Below are positions 7,391 to 16,667 of a stretch of 64,000 bases of DNA, piece after piece. The DNA lies in NCBI GenBank assembly GCA_036386415.1, contig DASVVT010000026.1, positions 19,324-83,323 on the forward strand, read 5' to 3'. The position numbers were made by a program, and so were the translations under genes. The notes below the pieces were generated by a model. The model did no database searches and was not told the DNA's origin. It saw only the letters and a list, made by a program, of their open reading frames with translations. Source of the stretch: DASVVT01 sp036386415. Lineage in GTDB: Bacteria; Acidobacteriota; Blastocatellia; Pyrinomonadales; Pyrinomonadaceae. Every line of letters starts with the position of its first letter. Within the stretch, counting starts at the first letter, position 1.

Positions 7391-10279
7391 TTACGATCCC
7401 GTCAGAAGCCGCATCAGGTAGCTGTACCGCGTCGGCTTAAAAGCCGAACGCAAAGGCTCATCTTCGATCTGGCTGGGCGTCGCTTCGATCGTCGCAAGCA
7501 GCGCCGCCAGATACGGCTCTGTTGTCGGGTCACCCCGCCAGCCTGCGGCCAGATCAGCCAGGGCATTCATTTGGCTCTCGCTGCTGATGGCTTGGAGTGC
7601 CTGACTGACGCCCACCCCTGATCTGCTCGTGATTCCACCAACATCACCATCTGTGGAGAGACTGGCAGCAAGCGCACGGGTGCTGTCGATCTCGACGGGC
7701 GTAGCCAACGCCGTCGTCGAGCACGCCTTGGCCGTGATGATCAGCGAGAACGCACGCACGTTGCCGGTGTCAATAGCGCCTCTGTCCGAGACGTTCAGAA
7801 TCCAAGTGCCGTTCGGATTCTGCCCGTCGAAAGCCGACAGCGGGCTGGCCGGCTGGAACGTCCCCGTGTAGGGAGCCTGAGCAGGCGTAATGCTCTGAAT
7901 CGACGGGCGAGTTGTGGCATCGTCGTCGAGCAGCGTGTTGCAGAAGTTCTGGCCGCTATTATTCACACCGCCGGCCTGGTCCATCAAGGTGACGACCGTG
8001 CCCGCCGGCGATTTCAAGGTGATCCTCAAATCACCGACCCAGGTATGATCTATTCCGACGGTGGTCGCACCCGTGGCCGTTGTGCAAGACGTCCCGCCGA
8101 TCTTGAAATTGAGGTCGGAGATGTTGCCTGTAAAAGTACCAGCCGGGATCGAGAGCGAAATGTTAACGCCCGTCGTCGTGTTATCCGGGATCGGGACGGG
8201 ACCGCCCGCGTAAGACCTGGTGACGGCAGTGCCCGTCTTACCCGTCGGAACAGAGAAGGTCAGCACTCGTGGACTGCCGCCGCCCGTATACGTCACCGTG
8301 AGCGTGAAATTGATGTTCGCTCCGCAGGGCACGGTGGAAGCCACGCTGAAAGTGAAAGGCGCGGCGTTAGTTGCGCTTCCTGCGGCGGCGATGTTCGGAT
8401 AAGCCTGCGTGCCCGCCGTGATCGTCACACCGGCGGTCGAAGTCGTCAGTTTTCCGCTCACGGCTGTGGCCGTCGCGTTGCCTGAATTCTTCAGTTGAAT
8501 GGTCAGCTTGTTGCCGCTCTCGCCGGGTTCAATGATGGTGTCGGCGTCGCCGGCGTTGCCGTCCACGGCAGTCACCGTGCCGAGGTCTATGAAAGGCGCA
8601 GGGGTTGATGAAGGCGGCTTGATGCGTCCCCACCAGGTTCCCCAGCGGCTGAAGCCGCCCGACACTGGAGCAGCGTGCTCCTGTACCGTCCAGAGGTCTG
8701 TATCGTTGACGGGGTCTACGACCGTGCTGCTGTAATCGCCCCAGCGATTCCGGTCGCCGCCAAAGATCTTGTAGTAAGGGGCGCTGCCCGATTTGAGCAC
8801 CACTTCGGTGCGCAGAGTATTGACCGCGTCCGTTCCGGCGCGAAAAGCGTAGTTGGCGCTCGCATACTGCTGCGAAGAGAAGCGCGAATAGCCGATCAGC
8901 ACGTCTTTGTTGACGTTGACGGCGATGGACGGGAAGCCGTAGAACTTCGCGCCGGTCGAATCGTCAATGCGTCCCCTCTGCTGGATCGCGCCCGCCGGGG
9001 TCAGTTGCCACCACTGGATGGCGCTGCGCGTCGGCGTCGCAGAGTTGGGGAGAAAGATCGTATGAACGCACCACAGCGATCCGGCGCGGTAGACGACGTT
9101 CTGGATGCGCGAGTCGTTGTTCTGAATCTTGTTGGACGAGCCGAGCTGCGGCGCGAAGTCGTCGCCGTTTGCCGGGGCGAAAGTCCAGGTGGCCGGGCTG
9201 GTCACGAAGGTCTGCGTTGCGCTGTAGGTCGGCGCGGCGGCAGTCCCGCCTAGACTCCTGATGCGCAACTTCGAAAAGCCGTCCCAGTCCTCGATCAGGT
9301 ACATCGTATTGAGCGCATTGTCGTAGGTGATGGCCGGAGCTTGCGTAAAACCGCTCGTGTCCTGGAAGACCTTGAAGGGGCCAGTGCCGGCGTAAAGACT
9401 GGCCTTGTTGAAGGCGTAGATGTGCGAGCGCTTGAAGCCAGAGGCCGGGCTGACACCGAACATGTTGACCGTGACGACGATCCAGTTCTTATTGAACCCG
9501 AGGCTCGGATAATCGGCCCACGCCGCGCCGGTCGAGTCAGCATCCACTTTATAGCGATTCCACAGTCCCGTCGGGTCGCTGGTCTTCGAGACAGCAATTA
9601 ATACAGCCGAGGTCGGCTCGTCGCCATCAGCCGTGACGGTGAACATCCAGCTATTGTTGTATGGATCATAGAGCACCTTGGGATCAAAGGTGCTGGGGTC
9701 GCTGCCGGACGCCCAGGGGCCGGGCATCCCCGCCCAGAAGCTGTCTAAAGAGACCGTGCTGATCGTGGTGCCCGTTCTGTTCTGAATGCGTATCTGAGTA
9801 TTGAGCACGACCATCAGGTGATTGGGGCCGACCGCTCCATGCGTGTCTGGAGGAATACTGGTGTTGTTATCTTCGAGCGCCTTAAAGGTCGATGACGGCG
9901 CGGGAGAAGCCACCAGCGGCGCGTTCGGCTCGGCAAAGCTGTCGGACGCTTGCGGGGCGTTGGTCGCGTCAACGGAGGCGGCAGCCCGACGCTTTAGAAG
10001 CGGTCCCGGCCCCCCCGGCTCACGAATGACCTTAGGCTCTTTGAGAGGAACCGCCGGAAGCAGCGATTGCCGGTTAGCCAGTTCGCCGAAATTTACAGAC
10101 GACCCTTTCGTCGCCACGCCGGACTTGCCCGTGCTGGATTGGGGGGCGTCGATTGTCTGCTCTTGCTGCGCAGAAACAGCGCTTTCCTGTTCCTGTGCCA
10201 GCGCCAGATAGCCTGCGCTGAAAACCACACCAATGACCAGCAGGATGAGGTACGGCCAGTATTTGTGATCTCTTTTCAT
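7391..10279 (-). CDS. Large secreted protein with C-terminal P/homoB domain
   Basis: An exported protein of 962 residues. The start at 10279 is chosen because AGGAGG lies just upstream; a longer frame to 10357 adds nothing recognisable. A signal peptide or membrane anchor is visible (KYWPYLILLVIGVVFSAGYLALAQ). The middle is a long beta-rich region that reads like a propeller or exo-alpha-sialidase-like fold, followed by a CARDB-like segment (TIEPGESGNKLTIQLKNSGNA). Near the C terminus is a proprotein-convertase P domain (IPDNTTTGVNISLSIP; DHTWVGDLRITLKSP; FDGQNPNGTWILNVSD). No protease catalytic domain was seen, so a surface binding or processing role is inferred. Confidence 0.75.
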   Translation of the reverse strand: MKRDHKYWPYLILLVIGVVFSAGYLALAQEQESAVSAQQEQTIDAPQSSTGKSGVATKGSSVNFGELANRQSLLPAVPLKEPKVIREPGGPGPLLKRRAAASVDATNAPQASDSFAEPNAPLVASPAPSSTFKALEDNNTSIPPDTHGAVGPNHLMVVLNTQIRIQNRTGTTISTVSLDSFWAGMPGPWASGSDPSTFDPKVLYDPYNNSWMFTVTADGDEPTSAVLIAVSKTSDPTGLWNRYKVDADSTGAAWADYPSLGFNKNWIVVTVNMFGVSPASGFKRSHIYAFNKASLYAGTGPFKVFQDTSGFTQAPAITYDNALNTMYLIEDWDGFSKLRIRSLGGTAAAPTYSATQTFVTSPATWTFAPANGDDFAPQLGSSNKIQNNDSRIQNVVYRAGSLWCVHTIFLPNSATPTRSAIQWWQLTPAGAIQQRGRIDDSTGAKFYGFPSIAVNVNKDVLIGYSRFSSQQYASANYAFRAGTDAVNTLRTEVVLKSGSAPYYKIFGGDRNRWGDYSSTVVDPVNDTDLWTVQEHAAPVSGGFSRWGTWWGRIKPPSSTPAPFIDLGTVTAVDGNAGDADTIIEPGESGNKLTIQLKNSGNATATAVSGKLTTSTAGVTITAGTQAYPNIAAAGSATNAAPFTFSVASTVPCGANINFTLTVTYTGGGSPRVLTFSVPTGKTGTAVTRSYAGGPVPIPDNTTTGVNISLSIPAGTFTGNISDLNFKIGGTSCTTATGATTVGIDHTWVGDLRITLKSPAGTVVTLMDQAGGVNNSGQNFCNTLLDDDATTRPSIQSITPAQAPYTGTFQPASPLSAFDGQNPNGTWILNVSDRGAIDTGNVRAFSLIITAKACSTTALATPVEIDSTRALAASLSTDGDVGGITSRSGVGVSQALQAISSESQMNALADLAAGWRGDPTTEPYLAALLATIEATPSQIEDEPLRSAFKPTRYSYLMRLLTGS

Positions 10280-10815
10280 TGATCCTCCTAGGGGAACGAG
10301 ACGCTGTCTCAGGTGTAAGGCCAAAACAGAATGAGCCGATGCTAGAGGCTCAGGCAATGTAATGCTTCAAAAATATGGGGGTCTGCCATAACGGACTTAT
10401 GGAAACCGCTAAGAGTGACGTAACTGCGCGCTGACTTTGCGGCTAGACGCCTGGTGACGGCACGCGAGCTTAGATGTCATGTCACGCTTTTAAGATGGTC
10501 GATATTGCTAGCAAATCTCTCGGCAGAACGTGCGAAGAGAGGCGTCTCCCCCGGCTTAAACCCTGCGCCGCTGCCGTGCGAAAGATGGTGCTCTCTGGCC
10601 GACGGCGGGAAATAACCGGGGACGAATGCATAGCGGTTCCTTTCAATGCCTACACCCGCCGGCCAGAACCTCTTGCACGCGCCGGCAAGCGTAGAGCAGA
10701 CAAAATAACCTCTTGGAGGCCGAAATGTCAACGTAAACCGGTAGTAATTCTGCAATTTTTAGGATGATTTTTCACTAAGCGCGCGAGGCGACGTTAAGGC
10801 TCTGGGTGCACCCCA
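10280..10815. other. Gene-free divergent intergenic stretch
   Basis: About 530 bp between the divergently transcribed P-domain protein and the radical SAM gene. The opposed short frames at 10474-10767 mirror each other and lack family features. Promoters for both neighbours are expected here, but only the site at 10816 was recognised. Confidence 0.4.
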
Positions 10816-10824
10816 TGTTATACT
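10816..10824 (+). promoter_or_regulatory. Candidate extended -10 promoter (TGtTATACT)
   Basis: An extended -10 element lies 115 bp before the preferred start of the DUF512 gene. No good -35 box is visible, as is common for extended -10 promoters. It also lies 14 bp before an alternative upstream ATG at 10838. Confidence 0.35.
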
Positions 10825-10939
10825 GGGGTTTTCGCCCATGACCCGCCGAGATAGCCGACGGGCACAATGCCGATTCAATTCTGACCACCGCGCCCGGAAG
10901 GCACGTTTTCAGAGCGCGTCCGAGGATTTAAGTCTTCAG

Positions 10940-12283
10940 ATGTACGAGTTTGCCGTCACACCAGCCGTCACGCAGATACGCCGTCGCGGGGTCGAGATCA
11001 CGGAGGTCTTGGCCGCGAGCCTCGGCGCAGAACTGGAATTGGAAGCGGGCGACCGTATCGTTAAGGTCAACGGGCGCGTGGTGCGCGACTATCTTGATTT
11101 CCGTTTTCAGACGGGCGGTGAGACGGAGCTTGTCCTGGAGGTGCGCAAACAGAGCGGCGAAGATTGGGAAATAGAGATCGAGCGCCATGAGGGCGAAGAT
11201 TTCGGTCTCAGCTTCGAGCAGATCGTGCCGCGCCAGTGCGCCAACGAGTGCATCTTCTGTTTCTGCAAAGGCAACCCCGAAGGGGCTCGCCCCTCGCTCT
11301 TCATCCGCGACGAAGACATACGGCTCTCATTTCTTTACGGCAACTACACGACGCTCACCTCCATCACCGAAGACGAGATGCGCCGCATCATCGAGCAGCG
11401 CCTGACGCCGCAATACGTCTCCGTCCACGCGACGGACATGGAGGTGCGCGCCTACCTGCTGGGCGTCGAGAAGAAGCGCGCCGACATCAACGCCAAGCTC
11501 GAGCGAATGATGGAGGCCGGGATAGAGATTCACGCACAGGTGGTGCTGTGTCCTGAGATCAACGATGGCGAGGTGCTGCGCCGCACCATCAGCGACCTGG
11601 CGGAGCTTCACCCGCGCGTCAAGAGCGTCGCCATCGTTCCGCTCGGCCTGACCCGCTACAACACAGACCGGCGGCTGACGCCTGTGACGCCCGCCTTCTG
11701 TCGCCGCACGATCCGCGAGGTCACCGGCATGCAGCGCGAACTGCGCGCGAGGCTGGGCACGACCTTCGCTTTCCTCGGCGACGAGATTTACATACGTGCC
11801 GGGCGCAGCCTGCCCTCCCGCAAGCACTACGGCGATTACCCGCAAATTGAGGACGGCATAGGCATGGTACGCTCCTTTCATAACGAGTTTGAAGCGCTCT
11901 GGCGCAGGCTTGAGCGCCACTCTGGAAAACAGAGGGCTGTGCCGCATCTTGCAGCGACCGTGATGACGGGCACGCTCTTCGCGCCCATCTTGAAACAGAA
12001 GCTTGACCGCCTGAACGCGCGCTTCGGCACGAGCCTTCACGTCGTAGCGGTCGAGAATCGCTACTTTGGTGGCGACGTTTCGGTGGCGGGGCTGCTGACG
12101 GGTAGCTGCCTGCTGGCGGCGCGCGATGCCGTTCGTGGTGAATCCGTCATCATCCCGCGCTCCTCAATCAAAAGCGATGAACCCGTGATGCTCGATGGCA
12201 TGACGCAACAAGACCTCGAAAAACGCCTCGGCACTCCCGTACACGCTCTCGACTTCAACGCCTTCTCACGACTACTTCTTTAG
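10940..12283 (+). CDS. DUF512-family radical SAM protein with N-terminal PDZ-like domain
   Basis: A 447-residue protein of the family combining an N-terminal PDZ-like segment (about 1-75) with a radical SAM barrel and a C-terminal DUF512 domain. The Fe-S cysteines lie in CANECIFCFCKGNP, close to the family pattern. Members occur widely next to GTPase der in Firmicutes, with unclear chemistry. The start at 10940 (MYEFAVTPAV) matches where homology should begin. An in-frame ATG at 10838 would add 34 basic residues. The gene is convergent with the Kdo hydroxylase-like gene, with a repeat between them. Confidence 0.85.
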   Translation: MYEFAVTPAVTQIRRRGVEITEVLAASLGAELELEAGDRIVKVNGRVVRDYLDFRFQTGGETELVLEVRKQSGEDWEIEIERHEGEDFGLSFEQIVPRQCANECIFCFCKGNPEGARPSLFIRDEDIRLSFLYGNYTTLTSITEDEMRRIIEQRLTPQYVSVHATDMEVRAYLLGVEKKRADINAKLERMMEAGIEIHAQVVLCPEINDGEVLRRTISDLAELHPRVKSVAIVPLGLTRYNTDRRLTPVTPAFCRRTIREVTGMQRELRARLGTTFAFLGDEIYIRAGRSLPSRKHYGDYPQIEDGIGMVRSFHNEFEALWRRLERHSGKQRAVPHLAATVMTGTLFAPILKQKLDRLNARFGTSLHVVAVENRYFGGDVSVAGLLTGSCLLAARDAVRGESVIIPRSSIKSDEPVMLDGMTQQDLEKRLGTPVHALDFNAFSRLLL

Positions 12284-12308
12284 GCGTATTTAATTTGTAG
12301 AGAAGCTC

Positions 12309-12396
12309 TTAAACGCCGGAGGTCGCAAAGTACATCGCAAAGGAGTAGATTCTTTGCGCTCTTTGCGTCTTCTTCCTTTGCGCCCTTTGCGTTTAA
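12309..12396. repeat. Dispersed inverted repeat, 'CGCAAAGG' family copy 1
   Basis: The arms TTAAACGC...GCAAAG and CTTTGCGCCCTTTGCGTTTAA enclose a short spacer. It lies between convergent genes, so it could act as a bidirectional terminator. Seven other copies are annotated. Confidence 0.75.
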
Positions 12397-12406
12397 TTCC
12401 CTTCTT

Positions 12407-13360
12407 CTAAGCTGAGAGCGAGCGCCCGCACAATGATTCGAGAATACTGATTGGGGCTGCCTCCGGCACGACGAGCGCGGCGGGCGGAATGATGTAGGTC
12501 TGCTCCAAAGCGAACTGGCCGGAGAGGACTGCGTGCGGCACGGCGTCCGTGAAGACGATCCAGGTCGCGCGCGGCGGAAACTCAAGCCGTATCTTGTCGC
12601 AGTTCTCCTGAAAGTCTGCGTTCTCCTTGAGGTAGTCGTGAAAGCGCAGCATGAAACGATCATAGGCGGAGCGATCCGAGGCCAGGAGTCCGGCGGCACG
12701 CATCAGCCTGCCAGCGCCACGGCGCAAGTAGTTGAGCGGAGAGGATGCGCTCTTTGCCACCTGTTCGAGTCCCGCTTCACGCGCGAAACGTCGCGCCAGA
12801 GCGTCGAAGCGGTCGGTCGTATGCCAGATGCGCGCCTGCTCCGGATTGATGTTGGTGAAGACGCGCAGGATGCGCCCTCCTTTCGTCGGGCGGCTCGGGA
12901 AAGCGTCCACGTGTAGCAGGTCGTTGCGTTTATGCAGCGAGAGGTCACGCCCTTCCTCTTCGAGCGGACGGTAACTGGCAAAATCTAAAGACCAGTGCTC
13001 TCGATAAGGCGCGAGGAAGACGGAGAGAAAGCGCGTCACCTCTTCCGAGTAATGGCGCATGATGCGGCGCAGGCGCTCTACGCTTTCGGCTTCAGAAGAA
13101 GAGAACCCGCGCAGCACATCCCGGTGCGGGCGATAGGAGACGTTTTTGTGGATACGCGAATCGCCGCGCCGCTGCGCGAGCAGAAACGTGCGGTCTTCTT
13201 CCGGCAGGTCAAACGGAATCTCTTTGAAGAAGAGAATTTGCCCCTGCTCTAATTGACGGCAGTACCAGATTGCTCGCGCCGCCTCGTCCGGCACGTCCAC
13301 CCACCCGCGCGGGTATTCGTAATCATTAACGGTCAGCCATGACATCTTTTCGACGCTCAT
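12407..13360 (-). CDS. Kdo hydroxylase-like Fe(II)/2-oxoglutarate dioxygenase
   Basis: Resembles the Kdo 3-hydroxylase (KdoO) family, which hydroxylates Kdo in lipopolysaccharide inner core. The likely iron-binding HxD lies in LLHVDAFPSRPTKGGRILRVFTN, with downstream His/Arg candidates in FTDAVPHAVLSGQFALEQTY. Length (317 residues) fits the family. No export signal is visible. ATG at 13360 is chosen, with GTG 13369 and ATG 13345 as alternatives. It is divergent from a methyltransferase, which may hint at envelope glycan work; that link is inference. Confidence 0.7.
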   Translation of the reverse strand: MSVEKMSWLTVNDYEYPRGWVDVPDEAARAIWYCRQLEQGQILFFKEIPFDLPEEDRTFLLAQRRGDSRIHKNVSYRPHRDVLRGFSSSEAESVERLRRIMRHYSEEVTRFLSVFLAPYREHWSLDFASYRPLEEEGRDLSLHKRNDLLHVDAFPSRPTKGGRILRVFTNINPEQARIWHTTDRFDALARRFAREAGLEQVAKSASSPLNYLRRGAGRLMRAAGLLASDRSAYDRFMLRFHDYLKENADFQENCDKIRLEFPPRATWIVFTDAVPHAVLSGQFALEQTYIIPPAALVVPEAAPISILESLCGRSLSA

Positions 13361-13430
13361 TATAAGCACGCACCGTTGATTCGCGAAATTTCATAGAGAT
13401 CAGATGTCATTTGCAGATACGGAAAAGCGC

Positions 13431-13530
13431 GAGACGCAAAGAACGCAAAGGTTTTTCGCAAAGGTCGCAGAGAGCTGAATTTCTTGGCGACCTTTGCGTC
13501 GGTTGCTTCTTTGCGACCTTTGCGTTTAAT
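13431..13530. repeat. Dispersed inverted repeat, 'CGCAAAGG' family copy 2
   Basis: Left-arm words ACGCAAAGA/ACGCAAAGG/TCGCAAAGG are answered by GCGACCTTTGCG and CTTTGCGACCTTTGCGTTTAA on the right. It lies between divergent genes, which argues against a simple terminator role. Confidence 0.7.
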
Positions 13531-13571
13531 TCTCTTCTTCTCTTATGCTCACTGACATAAGATAAGATGAG

Positions 13572-14174
13572 ATGGGAAACGAGAGCAGGCAAACAGAGCG
13601 CATGACGGCGACAAGCGGCGGCAGGAAGATTCTTGATGTCGGCTGCGGGAATAACAAGTATCCGGGCGCGGTCGGGATAGATTTCAACCCGCGCACGCAG
13701 GCCGACGTGATACATGATCTGGGAGTCGTACCCTACCCTTTCGAGGATGATGAATTCGATGAAGTCTTCAGCCACCACGTCGTCGAGCATGTGCCGGACG
13801 TAATGGCCTTCATCTCAGAACTGCACCGGATCACTAAGCACGGAGGACGTATACGCCTCATTACGCCGCACTATTCAAACCCGGACTGGCCGACAGACCC
13901 GACGCACCGCAACCATTTCAACAGCTACTCTTTTAACTGCTTCATGCAGGATCGCCAGCTCTTCCCCTTCTACACCGACGTTGAGCTGAAGCCTGTCCGC
14001 ACTTACGTCTCTCTGGCAAACCTGTGGCGCGTGCTGGGGCTGGAATTCATCACCAACCTGGATCAGCGCTGGCCTGCCCTGCGCTTCACGCGCAAGTTCT
14101 GGGAGTTCTACCTGAGCTATATCTTTCGCGGCAAAGAGCTGCACTTCGAGTTCGAAGTGGTCAAGAAGAAATGA
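13572..14174 (+). CDS. Class I SAM-dependent methyltransferase
   Basis: A 200-residue methyltransferase with the glycine-rich SAM motif LDVGCGNNKYPG and acidic loop GIDFNP, then a DEVFSHHVVEHV region typical of the Methyltransf_11 group. The substrate is unknown; similar proteins occur in polysaccharide and lipopolysaccharide loci. The last codons (lysine, then TGA) run into a GGAATGC repeat. An internal ATG at 13602 is a possible start. Confidence 0.85.
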   Translation: MGNESRQTERMTATSGGRKILDVGCGNNKYPGAVGIDFNPRTQADVIHDLGVVPYPFEDDEFDEVFSHHVVEHVPDVMAFISELHRITKHGGRIRLITPHYSNPDWPTDPTHRNHFNSYSFNCFMQDRQLFPFYTDVELKPVRTYVSLANLWRVLGLEFITNLDQRWPALRFTRKFWEFYLSYIFRGKELHFEFEVVKKK

Positions 14175-14261
14175 TGAATGCGGAATGCGGAATGCGGAAT
14201 GAAAAAGAAAGACAGGTTTCTGGTTTTAATTCATCATTCCGCATTCCTAATTCATCATTTT
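14170..14261. repeat. Dispersed inverted repeat, 'GGAATGC' family copy 1
   Basis: The left arm contains AATGCGGAATGCGGAATGCGG and the right arm ATTCATCATTCCGCATTCC. The arm supplies the TGA stop of the methyltransferase and ends about 20 bp before the next start codon. Confidence 0.75.
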
Positions 14262-14281
14262 CTTTGTTATCCTTGACTCGC

Positions 14282-15370
14282 ATGGCGACCTCGACAGCAG
14301 TCAGTCAACTCTCACTCGCGCCGCTCGGGGCGGGCGATCTCATTGATCGTGCCGTGCGGCTCTATCGCCGCCATTTCATGACGCTGATACGCATCAGTGT
14401 GCCGCCCGTGATGGTCTCTGCGGTTGGCTCTGTGCTGTGGGATATTGGCTGGCGCGAGTTGTTTGCGGCCTCTGGCGGGACAGGGCTCGCCCTCTACTTT
14501 GTGTTAGCGGCCACGGGACTGGTGCTCTGGATCGGCGGCAGTCTCTTCACACTGATCGTCATGGGCGGCGCGACGCGCAACCTCGTGACACACCTTTTGT
14601 GGAACGAGCCCGTCTCGGCGCGCAGCACCTACAGGGCTGTGCGGGCGCGATTCTGGGGACTTCTCGGCGCGACCTTTCTGGTCGGCGTGCTGGTCAGTCT
14701 AGCCTCCATCGTCTCCATCTACGCATGGATATTCGCCCTCTTCATAGTCTTTTTCATCACGGGGTTGGTGACGATGGCTCTGCCCATCTGGATTCCCAGC
14801 ATCATGGGCGTCGTCGCCAGTCTGGCCGTCACCTACGGCGCGATCTGGCTCTTTTTCCTGATGGTCGGGCGTTTCGTCTATGTGCCGCAGGTGATGCTGG
14901 TCGAAGGCAAGGGCGTGTTTGCGTCGATCAGCCGCAGCGCCACGCTCGCGCGCGGCAATGTGCGACGCCTCATGGCGATGGCGCTCTTCAGCACGTTTGC
15001 GGCCTACTCTGCCCTGATGCTGCTGGTCATCCCGCTCGGATGGTATGGCTACCTGAACGGCATCAATCCGTCGCCCTGGAACTATGCGAACTGGCCCGCC
15101 TGGTATTCGATAGGCTATAACGTCGTGCTGCAATCCAGCTACATCCTGCTGGCGCCCGTGTGGATGCTCGGACTCTCGCTGCTGTACGTTGACGAGCGCG
15201 TGCGGCACGAAGGCTACGATGTGGAACTGATGGCCGCGCGCCGTCTCGGCGAGATACCAAAGCTCTCAGGCGGGATGGTCGCGCCCCTCGCCCCGGCCCT
15301 TGTCACAGGGCAAGCGGCGACGCCGACGCCAACGCCCCAGCCGCGAGGCTCCATACTCGGCCTTCAATAA
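14282..15370 (+). CDS. Multi-pass membrane protein (GDPD membrane-domain-like)
   Basis: A 362-residue integral membrane protein with about six hydrophobic segments between residues 35 and 320. The layout and motifs (AGDLIDRAVRLYRRHF; GKGVFASISRSATLARGN; LLYVDERVR) resemble the glycerophosphodiesterase-type membrane domain often found as an orphan. There is no enzyme domain. The C terminus has a Thr/Pro stretch (ATPTPTPQP). Start ATG 14282 follows a repeat, and no strong ribosome-binding site is visible. It is first in a co-directional run with DUF4129 and DUF4350 proteins. Confidence 0.7.
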   Translation: MATSTAVSQLSLAPLGAGDLIDRAVRLYRRHFMTLIRISVPPVMVSAVGSVLWDIGWRELFAASGGTGLALYFVLAATGLVLWIGGSLFTLIVMGGATRNLVTHLLWNEPVSARSTYRAVRARFWGLLGATFLVGVLVSLASIVSIYAWIFALFIVFFITGLVTMALPIWIPSIMGVVASLAVTYGAIWLFFLMVGRFVYVPQVMLVEGKGVFASISRSATLARGNVRRLMAMALFSTFAAYSALMLLVIPLGWYGYLNGINPSPWNYANWPAWYSIGYNVVLQSSYILLAPVWMLGLSLLYVDERVRHEGYDVELMAARRLGEIPKLSGGMVAPLAPALVTGQAATPTPTPQPRGSILGLQ

Positions 15371-15374
15371 AAGG

Positions 15375-16553
15375 ATGGAAATGATCCCCGAAGACACACG
15401 AAACATCACGAAACGAGTGGCGCTTTCGTGCGGCTTCGTGTGTCTTCGTGGATCACCCTTATCCTCTCCTTTGGCTGCCAAGCGAGACAGGCTGCCGCTC
15501 GCTCTGCGGCGCGTAGTTGTTCGTCCGGCTTCGGCATTACTGCTCCTCCTCGTCTGCGCGCAGTTGTCTCAAGCCATCCCGCTCGCCGAATACAGGGAGC
15601 GCGTGGGCAGCGCAGCAACGGCGCTCGAATCGCTCTCGCTCCTCTATAAAGATGAAGAGGAAGAGGACTACGCCGCACGGCGCGCCGCGACGCTTCGCAG
15701 CGTGCGGCAGGACATCCCGCCGAGTGAGACCGTCGAATTCAGTGGCACGACCATGCGTGTAGAGAATGCCTGGCTCCACGAGGCTTTGAAGGATTACGAG
15801 GGGTTGTGGGTCTCTGATCCACGCAGCACGTCCACGCTCAAGCGAATCACCGAACGCCTACACGCGCTCGACGAGCGTCTGAAGGAGGTCGAAGCCGGGA
15901 AGCCGGAGGCCGCCGCCGAAGGCAAAGAAGCTGGCCGGAAGCGGATGGCGACGATTCTTGCGCGCGAAGAGTATCAGAAAAAGCAGGCTGAGAAGGGCAT
16001 GCTCGCGCGTCTCTGGGAGCGCTTCCTGAAGTGGCTTGCGAGCCTCTTCCCCGAAACGAAGCCATTAGCGCCGAGCGAGAGCAGGCCCGTCTCGCGCCTG
16101 GCTCAGATCATCGTTATCGCGCTGGCTCTCGCCGTCATCGCATATTCGGTCTGGAAATTTGCGCCGCGCCTGCTGCGCCGCAATGGCAGAAGTAAAGGCG
16201 GCGAAAGGGGCGGGGCGCGCGTCGTGCTCGGCGAGACGCTGGCGCCGGATCAGACGGCCGCAGACCTGCTCGCCGAAGCAGAGGCGCTGGCACGCGCGGG
16301 CAATCTTCGCGCAGCGATTCGCAAAGGCTACATCGCGCTGCTCTGCGAGCTTGGCGACCGTAAGGTGCTGAGCCTCGCGCAACACAAAACCAATCGAGAC
16401 TATCTGCGCGCCGTCGAGAACAGAAGCGCGCTGCACCGTGAGATGCAACAACTGACCACAAGTTTTGAGAACCACTGGTACGGCTTTGCGGCGGCGACCC
16501 CGGACGATTGGGCCTCGTTCCGCGCCCGTTACTATGAAGCACTTAGACAGTAG
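15375..16553 (+). CDS. DUF4129 domain membrane protein
   Basis: A membrane protein with a signal or first membrane segment (ASALLLLLVCAQLSQA), a charged, partly helical extracytoplasmic region, a second membrane segment (LAQIIVIALALAVIAYSVW) and a C-terminal DUF4129-type domain (YIALLCELGDRKVLSLAQHKTNRDYLR). The N terminus is uncertain: the first ~25 codons from ATG 15375 read through a CACGAAAC repeat, so the true start may be further in. The last codons and stop (TAG 16551-16553) lie in a CAGTAG repeat. Such proteins usually sit with DUF4350, MoxR ATPase and DUF58 genes; the last two are absent here. Confidence 0.75.
   Translation: MEMIPEDTRNITKRVALSCGFVCLRGSPLSSPLAAKRDRLPLALRRVVVRPASALLLLLVCAQLSQAIPLAEYRERVGSAATALESLSLLYKDEEEEDYAARRAATLRSVRQDIPPSETVEFSGTTMRVENAWLHEALKDYEGLWVSDPRSTSTLKRITERLHALDERLKEVEAGKPEAAAEGKEAGRKRMATILAREEYQKKQAEKGMLARLWERFLKWLASLFPETKPLAPSESRPVSRLAQIIVIALALAVIAYSVWKFAPRLLRRNGRSKGGERGGARVVLGETLAPDQTAADLLAEAEALARAGNLRAAIRKGYIALLCELGDRKVLSLAQHKTNRDYLRAVENRSALHREMQQLTTSFENHWYGFAAATPDDWASFRARYYEALRQ
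15383..15457. repeat. Dispersed inverted repeat, 'CACGAAAC' family copy 1
   Basis: The left arm (ACACACGAAACATCACGAAACG) is answered by CTTTCGTG and CTTCGTGTGTCTTCGTGGATC. It overlaps the predicted N-terminal codons of the DUF4129 gene. Other copies lie at 24361 and 41528. Confidence 0.65.
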
Positions 16554-16663
16554 ACAGTAGCCAGTAGGCGCTGTCGCGCTTGCGTGCACTGTCGCTGACA
16601 CCCTGAAGATTCGATAGCGAAAGCTTTTCTACTGACTACTGACTACTGTCTACTGTCTACTTC
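16545..16663. repeat. Dispersed inverted repeat, 'CAGTAGW' family copy 2
   Basis: Arms of CAGTAGA/CAGTAGC words and the complementary CTACTGACTACTG run. The left arm holds the TAG stop of the DUF4129 gene, and the right arm ends five bases before the DUF4350 start codon. Confidence 0.75.
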
Positions 16664-16667
16664 CATT

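Noticed and set aside
8045..9253. Plus-strand frames opposite the P-domain gene
   Set aside because: They are Arg/Val-rich antisense shadows of a protein with clear domains on the minus strand.
10474..10767. Opposed short frames on both strands
   Set aside because: Mutually antisense, with no family features, and no ribosome-binding site was found for either.
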